DNA from: CAZNXJ01 sp964577115
GTDB lineage: Bacteria; Planctomycetota; Planctomycetia; Pirellulales; Pirellulaceae
Direction: 5' to 3'
DNA length: 64,000 nt
Assembly (NCBI GenBank): GCA_964577115.1
Contig: CAZNXJ010000017.1
Location: forward strand, 1-64,000
Part shown: in pieces, positions 19,850 through 28,008 of the stretch
How positions within the stretch are numbered: position 1 is the stretch's first letter
How the letters are laid out: each line of letters begins with the position of its first letter
The notes under the pieces: model-generated
Told to the model about the DNA's origin: nothing
Database searches by the model: none
What the model saw: only the letters and a program-made list of their open reading frames with translations
Program-made: the position numbers and the translations under genes

Positions 19850-20275
19850 ATGTCGCAATTGAGCAGCGACTCTTGGTCGCGGGAGCGGCGGTTCCCCACC
19901 GATACCAAGGCAGCCAAGGAAGTGCTCGACGAGGTTCTCGATCGGCTGGGGCAGTTTCAATGGACCGAGGACGAAGTATTTGGCGTGCATCTGGCCGTCG
20001 AAGAGGCGTTAATGAACGCCATCAAACACGGCAATGCGCTCGACTCCTCGAAATACGTCCACGTCGTCTCGCATCTTGATTGCCGCACATTCCGCATCCA
20101 GATCACCGATGAAGGGCCGGGCTTCGATCCGAGTTCAGTTCCCGATCCGACGCTCGATGAAAACCTCGAATTGCCCTCCGGCCGCGGGCTGATGCTCATG
20201 CGGACGTATATGTCGAAGGTTGAATACAACGAGCGGGGCAATCAGGTGACGATGGAGAAAGTGCGCGGCCGGTAA
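19850..20275 (+). CDS. RsbW/SpoIIAB-like anti-sigma factor serine kinase
   Basis: About 141 residues, a HATPase_c_2 (GHKL) domain. These proteins bind a sigma factor and phosphorylate a STAS-domain antagonist in partner-switching pathways. The N-box is EEALMNAIKHGN (51-62), the G1 box DEGPGFD (87-93) and the G2 box SGRGLMLMR (110-118). The whole protein is one ATPase domain, as expected for the family. Three starts are possible: ATG at 19850 (chosen, as the domain begins soon after), GTG at 19805 with GGAGGG just upstream, or ATG at 19727. No STAS protein, PP2C phosphatase or sigma factor gene is nearby, so the target must be encoded elsewhere. Confidence 0.88.
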   Translation: MSQLSSDSWSRERRFPTDTKAAKEVLDEVLDRLGQFQWTEDEVFGVHLAVEEALMNAIKHGNALDSSKYVHVVSHLDCRTFRIQITDEGPGFDPSSVPDPTLDENLELPSGRGLMLMRTYMSKVEYNERGNQVTMEKVRGR

Positions 20276-20345
20276 AGCTCGCTGTGCCGGGGCACTCGCG
20301 CGAGGCATCCCTCTTTCTCGCCCGCCTCGAAGCTTCGCGGGGCGA

Positions 20346-21770
20346 TCAGCCTCGCCGGCGTACCCATGTGGCCCCTCCACCGATCAGCGAGATGAGCGCG
20401 CCGATGGCGATGCTGGCCCACCGGAAGGTTGAGCGCGCGCGGGTCGCGTTGTTCTTGTATGTCCCGGGTTTTCCGCCCTGATTGATCCACGGAACTCCGC
20501 ACTTTGGACAGTGCGTCTTGCCGTTTGCCTCGCTGCTCTTAAATTCCGCGTTGCAGTTTGAGCACGTGGAATACAGCTCGATCGTCGGTATCGAAATCTC
20601 GGGGACCGGGGGCGTGAACCCTGGCATGTTGATTTCCGGGGCGCCCGATCCCATCGCCGAACCCGGCATGTTGTTCATCCCGGCGAAGGAAGACGATCCG
20701 GGCGCAGGCGGGATGCCTCCGGCGCCTTGCGTTCCCGGCATTCCGGTGGCACCAGGCATGGCGCCCGGCATGGCACCGGCGTGGGGCATCGCCCCGGGGC
20801 TCCCGAGGGCCCCCGGCGCACCGGCAGCGCCGGGGAGGGCTCCGGGACTCGCTGCAGGAATCGCACCCGGCCCAGAAATCCCGCCAGGTACTGCTCCGGG
20901 GATCGTTCCGGGCCCAGAAGTTCCACCCGGTACTGTGCCCGGGATGGCGCCGAGCGTCGCGCCTGGCAGTGCACCGGGAATCGCACCAGGTATTGCGCCG
21001 GGAAGCGCTCCCGGGCCGGCACCGGGAATGGCGCCAGGACCGGTCATACCGGCAATCATCGCAGGGTTCGGCATGGCCGACGGGCCGCGCGGAAGCGCTG
21101 GCACGCCGCGCATCCCAATTCCCCCTGGCATGTTGGCCAGGCCGCCCATGGCGGGCGGTGGCCCACCGAGCGCCGGGGTGCCCGCGGGCATGCCTGGGGC
21201 GGCTCCGAGAGCCGCGGCACCGGGGAGTGTTCTCGGAGCTCCGGGAGCCGTGGGGGCCGCCGCTGCGGGGCGTTCGGCCGGAATCAATTCCTCCTCGCCC
21301 ATGTCCATCAGCACTTCGCGAATGTACTGCTGGTCGGTGTCGCTCAGGTTGTAATAGGGCACTACGGTGTTGCGCCCACCGCGGCTCAGCACGACCTGAT
21401 CGTCGCGGATGCGAACGAACCGCGCCGTGATCACGTTGCCGCGGGTATCGGACCACGACCGGTTTTCGATTGTCCGGCGCCGGCCCGGGCGCCGCCTATC
21501 CCCGTTGGTCTCGCCGTCGTCATCGTCCGCGTCTTTCGCTGATTCGTTCAGCTGGATGGCTCGGTCACGATCCGCCGGGCTCAAGCGCGAAATAGGGACC
21601 CGGACTTCGGCGCCATTCTTGACGAACACCGCATCGGTATTGTCCAGACCTACGAACTCGGCCCGCATGGTTCGGCCGGATACGTCTGTCCACGTTTCTT
21701 CAGATGCCTCAAGCGGTGAGGCCAACGGTGCCAGAAGGGTGGCGACGGCGAGCAGATAGAGGGAACGCAT
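20346..21770 (-). CDS. SHD1-domain protein with Gly-Ala-Pro repeats, zinc ribbon and C-terminal anchor
   Basis: About 474 residues. A signal peptide (MRSLYLLAVATLLAPLASPLEA) is followed by two SLA1-homology-1-like domains (about 26-75: TWTDVSGRTMRAEFVGLDN, VPISRLSPADRD; about 103-150: WSDTRGNVITARFVRIRD, VPYYNLSDTDQQYI). Next is a roughly 220-residue low-complexity region of GAxPG units (about 165-390), a Cys4 zinc ribbon (CSNCNAEFKSS ... CPKCG), and a C-terminal transmembrane helix (ASIAIGALISLIGGGATW). SHD1 domains are abundant in Planctomycetes; their bacterial role is not known to me. The topology puts a zinc ribbon just before a C-terminal membrane anchor, which is unusual in an exported protein. 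The ATG at 21770 has GAGAGG about 9 bases upstream. Confidence 0.82.
   Translation of the reverse strand: MRSLYLLAVATLLAPLASPLEASEETWTDVSGRTMRAEFVGLDNTDAVFVKNGAEVRVPISRLSPADRDRAIQLNESAKDADDDDGETNGDRRRPGRRRTIENRSWSDTRGNVITARFVRIRDDQVVLSRGGRNTVVPYYNLSDTDQQYIREVLMDMGEEELIPAERPAAAAPTAPGAPRTLPGAAALGAAPGMPAGTPALGGPPPAMGGLANMPGGIGMRGVPALPRGPSAMPNPAMIAGMTGPGAIPGAGPGALPGAIPGAIPGALPGATLGAIPGTVPGGTSGPGTIPGAVPGGISGPGAIPAASPGALPGAAGAPGALGSPGAMPHAGAMPGAMPGATGMPGTQGAGGIPPAPGSSSFAGMNNMPGSAMGSGAPEINMPGFTPPVPEISIPTIELYSTCSNCNAEFKSSEANGKTHCPKCGVPWINQGGKPGTYKNNATRARSTFRWASIAIGALISLIGGGATWVRRRG
20730..21250. repeat. Coding low-complexity repeat (GAxPG units)
   Basis: Within the preceding gene, a 15-base-scale degenerate tandem repeat encodes G-A-(I/L/M/T)-P-G units interrupted by GGxSGPG variants. 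Boundaries are approximate. Slippage-driven length variation between strains is likely. Confidence 0.7.
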
Positions 21771-21961
21771 CGGAGCACACCTCTCAAGCCGGCAGTAAAA
21801 AAGAAGAGATCCCACCGGATGACGGGCGAGCGTCCACCGATGAACCTCATTATGCTAATGACGCCGAAGAAAGTATGCCAACATTTTTTTCTGGCCCTTT
21901 CTCCGACCGCGAGCGGCCATAGGTTCCCGTGACCTGCAACTTTGAAGATAAGGATCCAGTG

Positions 21962-23248
21962 ATGAACGTTTCCGGCTTAAATCGTCGCGATTGGATGGCA
22001 CTAACGGCCGCGGGTGCGCTCGGCAGTTTGGCCGCGCCAGCCCCCTGGACGCTCGGCCAGCAGGAAGCCGCTCGAACCCCTTCCGATGACAAATCCGACG
22101 TCAAACGCGTCGCAGCAATCATCACACTCTACCAGCCCAAACTGCACGCTGACGTCCTGGTGGGAAAGATTCTGGAGGGCTGGAAGCAGGACGGCGGTCC
22201 CGGCCCTCGGCTGGAACTTGCGGCGATGTATCTCGACCAAACCACACCCGATGACCTCGGGCAAAAGATGGCTCGGAAATATGGCATCCCGATTCTCCCA
22301 ACCATCGAAGAGGCCCTCACAGTTGGCAACGATACGATCGCGGTCGATGGCGTGCTGAGCATCGGCGAGCATGGCGATTATCCCTATAACGAAAAAGGCC
22401 AGCACCTCTATCCCCGCCGGCGGTTCTTTGAACAAATCACGGCCGCGTTTGAAAAATATGGCCGCGTCGTGCCGGTGTTTAGCGACAAGCACATGGGCCC
22501 GCAATGGGAAGACGCGATCTGGATGTATCGCCGAGCGCGGGCGCTGAATGTGCCGCTGATGGCCGGTTCCTCGCTGCCGCTCAGCTATCGCACCCCGGAT
22601 GTCGCGGTCCCTTTCGGTGCAGAGGTCGAAGCCGCCGTAGGCGTCGGTTATTCGGGGCTCGATATCTACGGCATCCATACGCTGGAATTGTTTCAGGCGT
22701 TCGTCGAACGGCGCGGCGGCGCCGAAAAAGGTGTGCGGTGGGTGCAATGTCTCCAAGGCGACGCGATGTGGCGCGCGTGCGACGAGCACCAAATTTCACA
22801 AGCGTTGCTCGACGCCGCGCTCGATGCCGCCATGGCGCCCGGGGAACGTGATGTAAGAACGCTGCGCGGCGACGATGTCGCGCTCTTCCTATTCCAGTAT
22901 CACGACGGGCTGCTCGGTGCCATCTTCATGCTCGCCGGCCTCGCCCAGCGCTGCGCGGTCGCCGTGAAGCTTCGCGACCAGTCGGAGATCCTGGCGACGC
23001 GCGCGGAAGAATATCCCGAGCCGAGGCATCCTCACTTTGCGTTTCTGCTTCACGCCGTCGAACGCATGATTCACAGTGGGAAGCCGAGCTATCCGGTCGA
23101 GCGCACCTTGCTCACCGGCGGCATTCTTGATCGCGTGCTCACCAGTCGTCTCCAAGATGGCAAGCGGATCGAAACGCCCGAACTCGCCATCGCCTACCAA
23201 CCGGTCGACTACCCGCACGCTCCCAATCCTCCACTGCCTCTTGATTGA
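21962..23248 (+). CDS. Tat-exported planctomycete protein, possible oxidoreductase-like
   Basis: About 428 residues. A Tat signal is visible (LNRRDWMALTAAGALGSLAAP, about 6-26). The mature protein begins with a Rossmann-like segment (VKRVAAIITLYQPKLHADVLVGKILEGW) and contains conserved-looking stretches VDGVLSIGEHGDYPYNEKGQ, VPVFSDKHMGPQWEDA and VPLMAGSSLPLSYR. The layout resembles secreted Gfo/Idh/MocA-like proteins of Planctomycetes, but I see no canonical GxGxxG nucleotide-binding motif, so the assignment is tentative. ATG at 21962 has AAGGA about 8 bases upstream; an ATG at 21929 is less well supported. It is followed after 14 bases by the large hydrolase gene, so the pair form an operon and may act on the same secreted or periplasmic substrate. 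Confidence 0.72.
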   Translation: MNVSGLNRRDWMALTAAGALGSLAAPAPWTLGQQEAARTPSDDKSDVKRVAAIITLYQPKLHADVLVGKILEGWKQDGGPGPRLELAAMYLDQTTPDDLGQKMARKYGIPILPTIEEALTVGNDTIAVDGVLSIGEHGDYPYNEKGQHLYPRRRFFEQITAAFEKYGRVVPVFSDKHMGPQWEDAIWMYRRARALNVPLMAGSSLPLSYRTPDVAVPFGAEVEAAVGVGYSGLDIYGIHTLELFQAFVERRGGAEKGVRWVQCLQGDAMWRACDEHQISQALLDAALDAAMAPGERDVRTLRGDDVALFLFQYHDGLLGAIFMLAGLAQRCAVAVKLRDQSEILATRAEEYPEPRHPHFAFLLHAVERMIHSGKPSYPVERTLLTGGILDRVLTSRLQDGKRIETPELAIAYQPVDYPHAPNPPLPLD

Positions 23249-23262
23249 GGATTTTCTTTCCC

Positions 23263-25326
23263 ATGATCATCGGCATAATGCGGCCCTGCGAAGTGTACAC
23301 CGGCGAATGCGCCTGGCGTCTCGTCGTTACGCTCGTTTCGCTGCTGATCCTGCTAGCCGCGCGCCCCGCGTACGCGCAGAAGCTTGGCGAAGCGGATCGC
23401 GGTGAGCCCGGAGACTCAATGATTCAGGCCTATCTAGCTCGAGAAACGCAGCGTCTGGCGGAACAATTTTCCGCAGACATCGATTCGCTCGAGGCCTGGC
23501 AAACCCACCGTCCGCGCTACAAAAAAGAATTGCTGTATAGCTTGGGCCTGGATCCACTCCCCGAAAAAACGCCGCTCAATGCGACCGTAACGGGAAAGTA
23601 TGAAGGGGACGGCTATGTCGTCGAGCTGCTGCACTATCAAAGTCGTCCGGGGCTCTATGTGACAGGGAATTTATACCGGCCGGCGAATGTTGGTGAGGGC
23701 GAGCGCCTCCCCGCTGTCTTCTACGTATGTGGTCACTCGGGACGTGGCCGCAATGGGAATAAGACGGCCTTCCAATCTCATGGAATCTGGTTTGCCCGGC
23801 ACGGATACGTTTGCCTGATCGTTGATACGCTCCAACTGGGAGAAATCGCGGCCACCCACCATGGAACCTACAATCTCAACCGCTGGTGGTGGCATTCGCG
23901 AGGCTATACGCCGGCCGGTGTCGAAGCGTGGAACGGCATCCGCGGAATTGACTACTTGATCAGCCGGCCCGATGTCGATCCCGAGCGTATCGCCGTGACC
24001 GGGATTAGTGGCGGAGGCGCGGCGACCTTCTGGATTGCCGCTGCCGACGAACGGGTCGCGGTCGCCGTTCCGATCAGCGGCATGGCTGATCTGGAGTCCT
24101 ACGTGACGAACCGTGTGATCAACGGTCATTGCGACTGCATGTTCTGCTACAACACGTATCGGTGGCCATGGACCCGCATCGCCGGCCTCGTCGCTCCCCG
24201 GCCTCTTCTGTTCGTCAACAGCGATCAGGATGCGATCTTCCCCATGGATGCCAATGAGCGGATCAGCAATCGTCTCGAGCGGCTCTACAGCTTGTACGGT
24301 GCGAGCGATCGCTTCGATACGGTTGTCAGCGTTGGCGGGCACGCATACCGCAAGGACATTCGCCAGGCGGTCTATCGGTTTCTCAATACCTATTTGAAGA
24401 ACGATCCGAGCCCGGTGCTCGATAGCGAAGTCGATGTCGTCGCGGAAGACGGCGACCCGGGACCTCCGCCAATTCCCTACGAGCGGCTGCGCGTGTTTCC
24501 AACGGACGCGGATCTACCGGCCGACGAGCTGAATACGCGCATCGACGAACACTTTGTACCGCTCGCCACGGTTGACGCGCCTGCGGCAGGTGAGTTCGAA
24601 GTTTGGACGGACGAGCAGACGAGCACGCTGCGGCGCGTGACCTTTGGCTATTTCCCCAAGGTGATCCCTGCCGGCAAGCCGCTGCGCAATGTTGCGCCGA
24701 ATGCGGAATGCATCGAGACGGAAGAGGGAATTGAAGTTTACCTTCGCTATCCCGATGGCGTACCCGCCGGCGGCGATTCGCTGCTGCTGGTGGTCGTGGG
24801 CGCGGACGAGACCGAGTCAGTACCTCGGTGGATTAGCGATGTGAAGTCCAGCAACCAAAAGGTAGTGCTCTGCGAAATACGAGGCGTGGGCGCGACTCGG
24901 TGGACGCGCAACAACCCTCCGAACTATGTCGAACGTTCACACGCGCTGCTCGGACGAACCGTCGATACGGGACGCATCTGGGATGTCATCGCGGCGGCAA
25001 AATATCTCGCCGGCAAGTCGCACCAAGAGGCAGCCGCCATCCGGGTGGGCGTCGCGGGGCGTGGCCCAGCCGGGATCCTGGCGGCCTACGCGGCGGTGCT
25101 CGAACCGGCCATCGAAGCGGTGCACCTGCTCGACCCGCCAACGAGTCATCGCGATGCGGAGGCCCCGCCGCTGCTGAATGTCCTGCGCGTAACCGACATT
25201 CCCGCAGCGCTCGGACTGCTTGCTCCCCGCCCTTTGCGCATACGAACGACGGCTGCCGAACCCTTCGCGCTAACGCGCGAGATCTACGAGGCGGCCGGCG
25301 CCGGCTCATCCGTCTCGCTTCACTAG
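23263..25326 (+). CDS. Secreted alpha/beta-hydrolase with a second degenerate hydrolase-like domain
   Basis: About 687 residues. After a signal peptide (RLVVTLVSLLILLAARPAYA), the first half is an acetyl-xylan-esterase or dienelactone-hydrolase-like domain. The nucleophile elbow is GISGGG (Ser at about 249), the acid lies in VNSDQDAIFP (about 321-323) and the His in GGHAYRKD (about 360). The second half (about 400-687) contains LLLVVVGADE, VVLCEIRGVGATRW and AGRGPAGILAAYAA, the layout of another alpha/beta-hydrolase whose elbow reads GRGPAG with no Ser, so it is probably inactive. Substrates of such planctomycete proteins are expected to be acylated polysaccharides, but this is inference. The ATG at 23263 is preceded by GAGG; a TTG at 23245 overlaps the upstream stop. 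Confidence 0.82.
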   Translation: MIIGIMRPCEVYTGECAWRLVVTLVSLLILLAARPAYAQKLGEADRGEPGDSMIQAYLARETQRLAEQFSADIDSLEAWQTHRPRYKKELLYSLGLDPLPEKTPLNATVTGKYEGDGYVVELLHYQSRPGLYVTGNLYRPANVGEGERLPAVFYVCGHSGRGRNGNKTAFQSHGIWFARHGYVCLIVDTLQLGEIAATHHGTYNLNRWWWHSRGYTPAGVEAWNGIRGIDYLISRPDVDPERIAVTGISGGGAATFWIAAADERVAVAVPISGMADLESYVTNRVINGHCDCMFCYNTYRWPWTRIAGLVAPRPLLFVNSDQDAIFPMDANERISNRLERLYSLYGASDRFDTVVSVGGHAYRKDIRQAVYRFLNTYLKNDPSPVLDSEVDVVAEDGDPGPPPIPYERLRVFPTDADLPADELNTRIDEHFVPLATVDAPAAGEFEVWTDEQTSTLRRVTFGYFPKVIPAGKPLRNVAPNAECIETEEGIEVYLRYPDGVPAGGDSLLLVVVGADETESVPRWISDVKSSNQKVVLCEIRGVGATRWTRNNPPNYVERSHALLGRTVDTGRIWDVIAAAKYLAGKSHQEAAAIRVGVAGRGPAGILAAYAAVLEPAIEAVHLLDPPTSHRDAEAPPLLNVLRVTDIPAALGLLAPRPLRIRTTAAEPFALTREIYEAAGAGSSVSLH

Positions 25327-25898
25327 CGCAGCAGGCGGTTGCCCTGGACGGCTCCGACAAGCGCTCCGATGATGATCCCCTGCAGGGAGAAGACCGGTGC
25401 GAGCGCCGTGCCGACGGCATAACCAAGAAGGAAACCACTGAGTTCGTGACGGCGATTGGCGGCATAGCTTGCGCGCGCCCAGACGCCGCAGGCTAGCCCT
25501 GCGACGGCGTAAGCAATCGGAGTCACCTCGCTAAAGCGCGGCACTACGGCACTGCCGCTCAGCACTATCGCTCCAGTGGCTGCCGCCACGATGAGGACGA
25601 TAAGCGCGCTCGGGACGTGCCTTCCTGCACTCTCGAAGCGTGCCTGGACCGCCATCCCCGAGCGGAATGCCAGCAGGCCAAAAATCAGACTCATCCATAT
25701 CCACCACCACGAGTTCCCGTTGACGGTCCACGTCCCGAGCAACGAATAGACGACGCTGGTAATGGCCAGCCAAACGAACAGCGCGGTACGCCCATTGGGG
25801 AACCGCTGATCTCGGCGGAGCGGAGGGGCCGCGTGCTCGCGGGGCGGCTCGTAGGGATTGATGGCCGAGGGGTGAATTGATTCCTGGCGTTCGTCCAT
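25323..25898 (-). CDS. Small multi-pass membrane protein with NPYEPP motif
   Basis: About 191 residues with five or six hydrophobic segments (for example TALFVWLAITSVVYSLLGTW, WWIWMSLIFGLLAF, LIVLIVAAATGAIVL, YAVAGLACGVWA). Near the N-terminus is INPYEPPRE; NPY-x-PP stretches precede the membrane part of many planctomycete membrane proteins of unknown function. A glycine-rich C-terminus (QGIIIGALVGAVQG) ends the protein. ATG at 25898 has TGGAG about 6 bases upstream. The stop codon overlaps that of the convergent hydrolase by four bases (CTAG). Confidence 0.78.
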   Translation of the reverse strand: MDERQESIHPSAINPYEPPREHAAPPLRRDQRFPNGRTALFVWLAITSVVYSLLGTWTVNGNSWWWIWMSLIFGLLAFRSGMAVQARFESAGRHVPSALIVLIVAAATGAIVLSGSAVVPRFSEVTPIAYAVAGLACGVWARASYAANRRHELSGFLLGYAVGTALAPVFSLQGIIIGALVGAVQGNRLLR

Positions 25899-26041
25899 GC
25901 CGACTCCAGATAGGCACCGAAATTGCTCTTCTGCCCTTCGCACTGGCGGTCGATGGCATGGCTTTCGACGCGCGGCGCGAACTGCTGGCGACAGGTTGGT
26001 CGCCGGCATACTTATCCACCAATAGAGGCAGGAACGCAATT

Positions 26042-26470
26042 ATGTCGAGCCACAGCGGGCAAAGGGAACTCGTTGAGCAGCGCTGGCAGCAAATTCGGAC
26101 GTCGATCAAGCAACGTTGGCCCCAGCTGACCGATGAAGAGCTCGAAATGGTGGGCGGCGACTCCCGCAAGCTCGTCGCACTGATCAAGCAAAAGGCAGAC
26201 GAGCCCGTCCCAGAGATTGAACAGGAAATTGACAAGATCGCCGCGCAGAGCGGCGGCCTATTAGCGCGGTTGGCTCAATCGGCCAGCGACGCGGCGCGGG
26301 CAACCAGCGAGCACGCTCGGCGACCCCTCGCACAGGCCTACGAGTCGACGCAGGGCTCCGTTGCTCACCGCCCCGCTCAATGGGTGACGATCATGTTCCT
26401 CGCAGGATTCGCAACCGGCTTGTGGCTGGGCTGGCCGCAACGGAAAACCAAGCAAACGCATTGGTGGTAA
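26042..26470 (+). CDS. CsbD-like stress protein with C-terminal transmembrane segment
   Basis: About 142 residues. The N-terminal part (about 9-55: WQQIRTSIKQRWPQLTDEEL, EMVGGDSRKLVALIKQK) matches the CsbD-like pattern of short general-stress proteins. A helical region (about 70-110) leads to one membrane-spanning segment (WVTIMFLAGFATGLWLGWP, about 118-136) and a basic tail. CsbD proteins are often linked to sigma-factor stress responses; the anti-sigma kinase at 19.9 kb would be a possible regulator but no direct link is visible. AGGAA lies about 8 bases before the ATG. It is divergent from the NPYEPP membrane protein. Confidence 0.8.
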   Translation: MSSHSGQRELVEQRWQQIRTSIKQRWPQLTDEELEMVGGDSRKLVALIKQKADEPVPEIEQEIDKIAAQSGGLLARLAQSASDAARATSEHARRPLAQAYESTQGSVAHRPAQWVTIMFLAGFATGLWLGWPQRKTKQTHWW

Positions 26471-26478
26471 ACGATGGC

Positions 26479-27816
26479 CTAATTCCCCGACACCACGGTG
26501 AAGTAGCAGCGCGCGGCCCGGTCAAGATGTTCGCGCGTCATCTCGAGCGGCAGTTGCTGGTAGGCGCAGTAATTGGCGATGTGCAGCATCAGATCGCGCG
26601 GCTGACAGCGGCGGAGCGGGCGGCCCTGCGCTTGATAGTGCGTCTCAATCAGGTAATCCACCATCTCGCGCCGGTACTCACAGCCGCAGGCCCGCGCTGC
26701 CATTTCGAACAGCATGTGAAATTCTTCAGGCCCGGGGTCGCTCGCCTCGATCTTGTACGGAATCCGCCGCAGGAACGCGTCGTCGGCCAGATCCTGCGGC
26801 TGGAGGTTTGTCGAGAAGATAATGAGCTGCTCGAAGGGCACCTCGATCTTCTTCCCCGTGGACAGCGTCAGATAATCGATGCGGTTTTCCAGCGGGATGA
26901 TCCACCGGTTCAGTAGCTCGCCCGGCTCGATACGCTGGCGACCAAAGTCGTCGATGAGCAGGCATCCGCAGTTGCTCTTCAATTGCAGCGAGGCCTCGGA
27001 CACGTTGCTCTTGTAGTCGTGCTTGAGCTCGAGATTCTCCATCGTCAGCTCGCCACCCACCACTACGGTCGGACGGCGAATGCGAATCCAGCGGTGATCC
27101 ACGTCCGACGACTTGAGGAGGCTGTTTTCCGCCGACGCGACGGGCTCATGGCAGGCCGCATCAAAGAACTTGATGTACTGGCCATCTTCCACAATCGTGT
27201 GCGGCACATAGATATCCTGGCCAAAGCACTTCGTGATGCGTTTGGCCAGCGTCGTTTTTCCATTGCCCGGAGCCCCGTACAGGAAGAGCCCCTTGCCGGC
27301 ATTGATCGCCGGACCGAGGTCGTCGAGCATTTGCCGTTCGACGTGCACGTCCGCGAACGCTCGTTCCAGATCCTTGCGTTTCGGTGACTCGGAACGAATC
27401 GACTGCTTTTCTACCGATTCAACATATTTCGACAGCGGAACGGGCGCGGGCCCCAGGTACGCAGAGGCCTGCATGGCACTCTGCGCGAACGAGCGGCCGC
27501 GGTCGGTGAGCGCATAGAGATAATCGTTCAGCGGTGCGGAACCCGTCGGCGCGATAATCTGCCGGTTACGCAGCGAGTGATAGAGAGGATCGAGGATGCC
27601 GAACGGCAAATGCAGCTTGTCGGCTAGACCGCGTCCGCTGTCCGATCCGACGGCGAGCAGGAATTTGCAGAGTAGCGACTCGATGAGCGTCTCGCTCAGG
27701 CCGGTTTCCGCGAGCGACTTCGGCTCCCGTGGCCGGTAGGCCGAATCCTCTTTGAACGCCGCCAGCAACATGCCTGCTACCGGGGCGCAGGTGGCGCCCG
27801 AGTCCGTCGCAACCAT
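26479..27816 (-). CDS. AAA-type ATPase with N-terminal winged-helix-like region
   Basis: About 445 residues, probably cytoplasmic. The N-terminal 140 residues include a DNA-binding-like helical region (SETLIESLLCKFLLAVGSDS, LADKLHLPFGILDPLYHSLR). The ATPase has Walker A GAPGNGKTT (about 181-189), Walker B CLLIDDFG (about 285-292), sensor-1 asparagine in FSTNLQP (about 335) and an arginine pair in FLRRIPYKIE. The C-terminus (about 375-445) is helical. I recall planctomycete ATPases annotated only as AAA family with this layout; a role linking the membrane secretion or pilus machinery has been suggested for some, but I cannot assign one here. GAGG is about 7 bases upstream of the ATG at 27816. 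Confidence 0.85.
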   Translation of the reverse strand: MVATDSGATCAPVAGMLLAAFKEDSAYRPREPKSLAETGLSETLIESLLCKFLLAVGSDSGRGLADKLHLPFGILDPLYHSLRNRQIIAPTGSAPLNDYLYALTDRGRSFAQSAMQASAYLGPAPVPLSKYVESVEKQSIRSESPKRKDLERAFADVHVERQMLDDLGPAINAGKGLFLYGAPGNGKTTLAKRITKCFGQDIYVPHTIVEDGQYIKFFDAACHEPVASAENSLLKSSDVDHRWIRIRRPTVVVGGELTMENLELKHDYKSNVSEASLQLKSNCGCLLIDDFGRQRIEPGELLNRWIIPLENRIDYLTLSTGKKIEVPFEQLIIFSTNLQPQDLADDAFLRRIPYKIEASDPGPEEFHMLFEMAARACGCEYRREMVDYLIETHYQAQGRPLRRCQPRDLMLHIANYCAYQQLPLEMTREHLDRAARCYFTVVSGN

Positions 27817-28008
27817 TACCAACCTCACATCCCGAACACCGACTGACCGAATTGTTGCGACCGGTGCCCAGAGCACCAGTCGGCTGAATTCTAGTTCACG
27901 ATTCGAGATGAAGCGGGAGGTACAGTTGCAGCTGGGAGCGCGAAGACGTATGTCGCGTCACGAGCGGCGGCGATACTGGGTTTCAAGATTTGTTCACGCG
28001 GATCGCGC

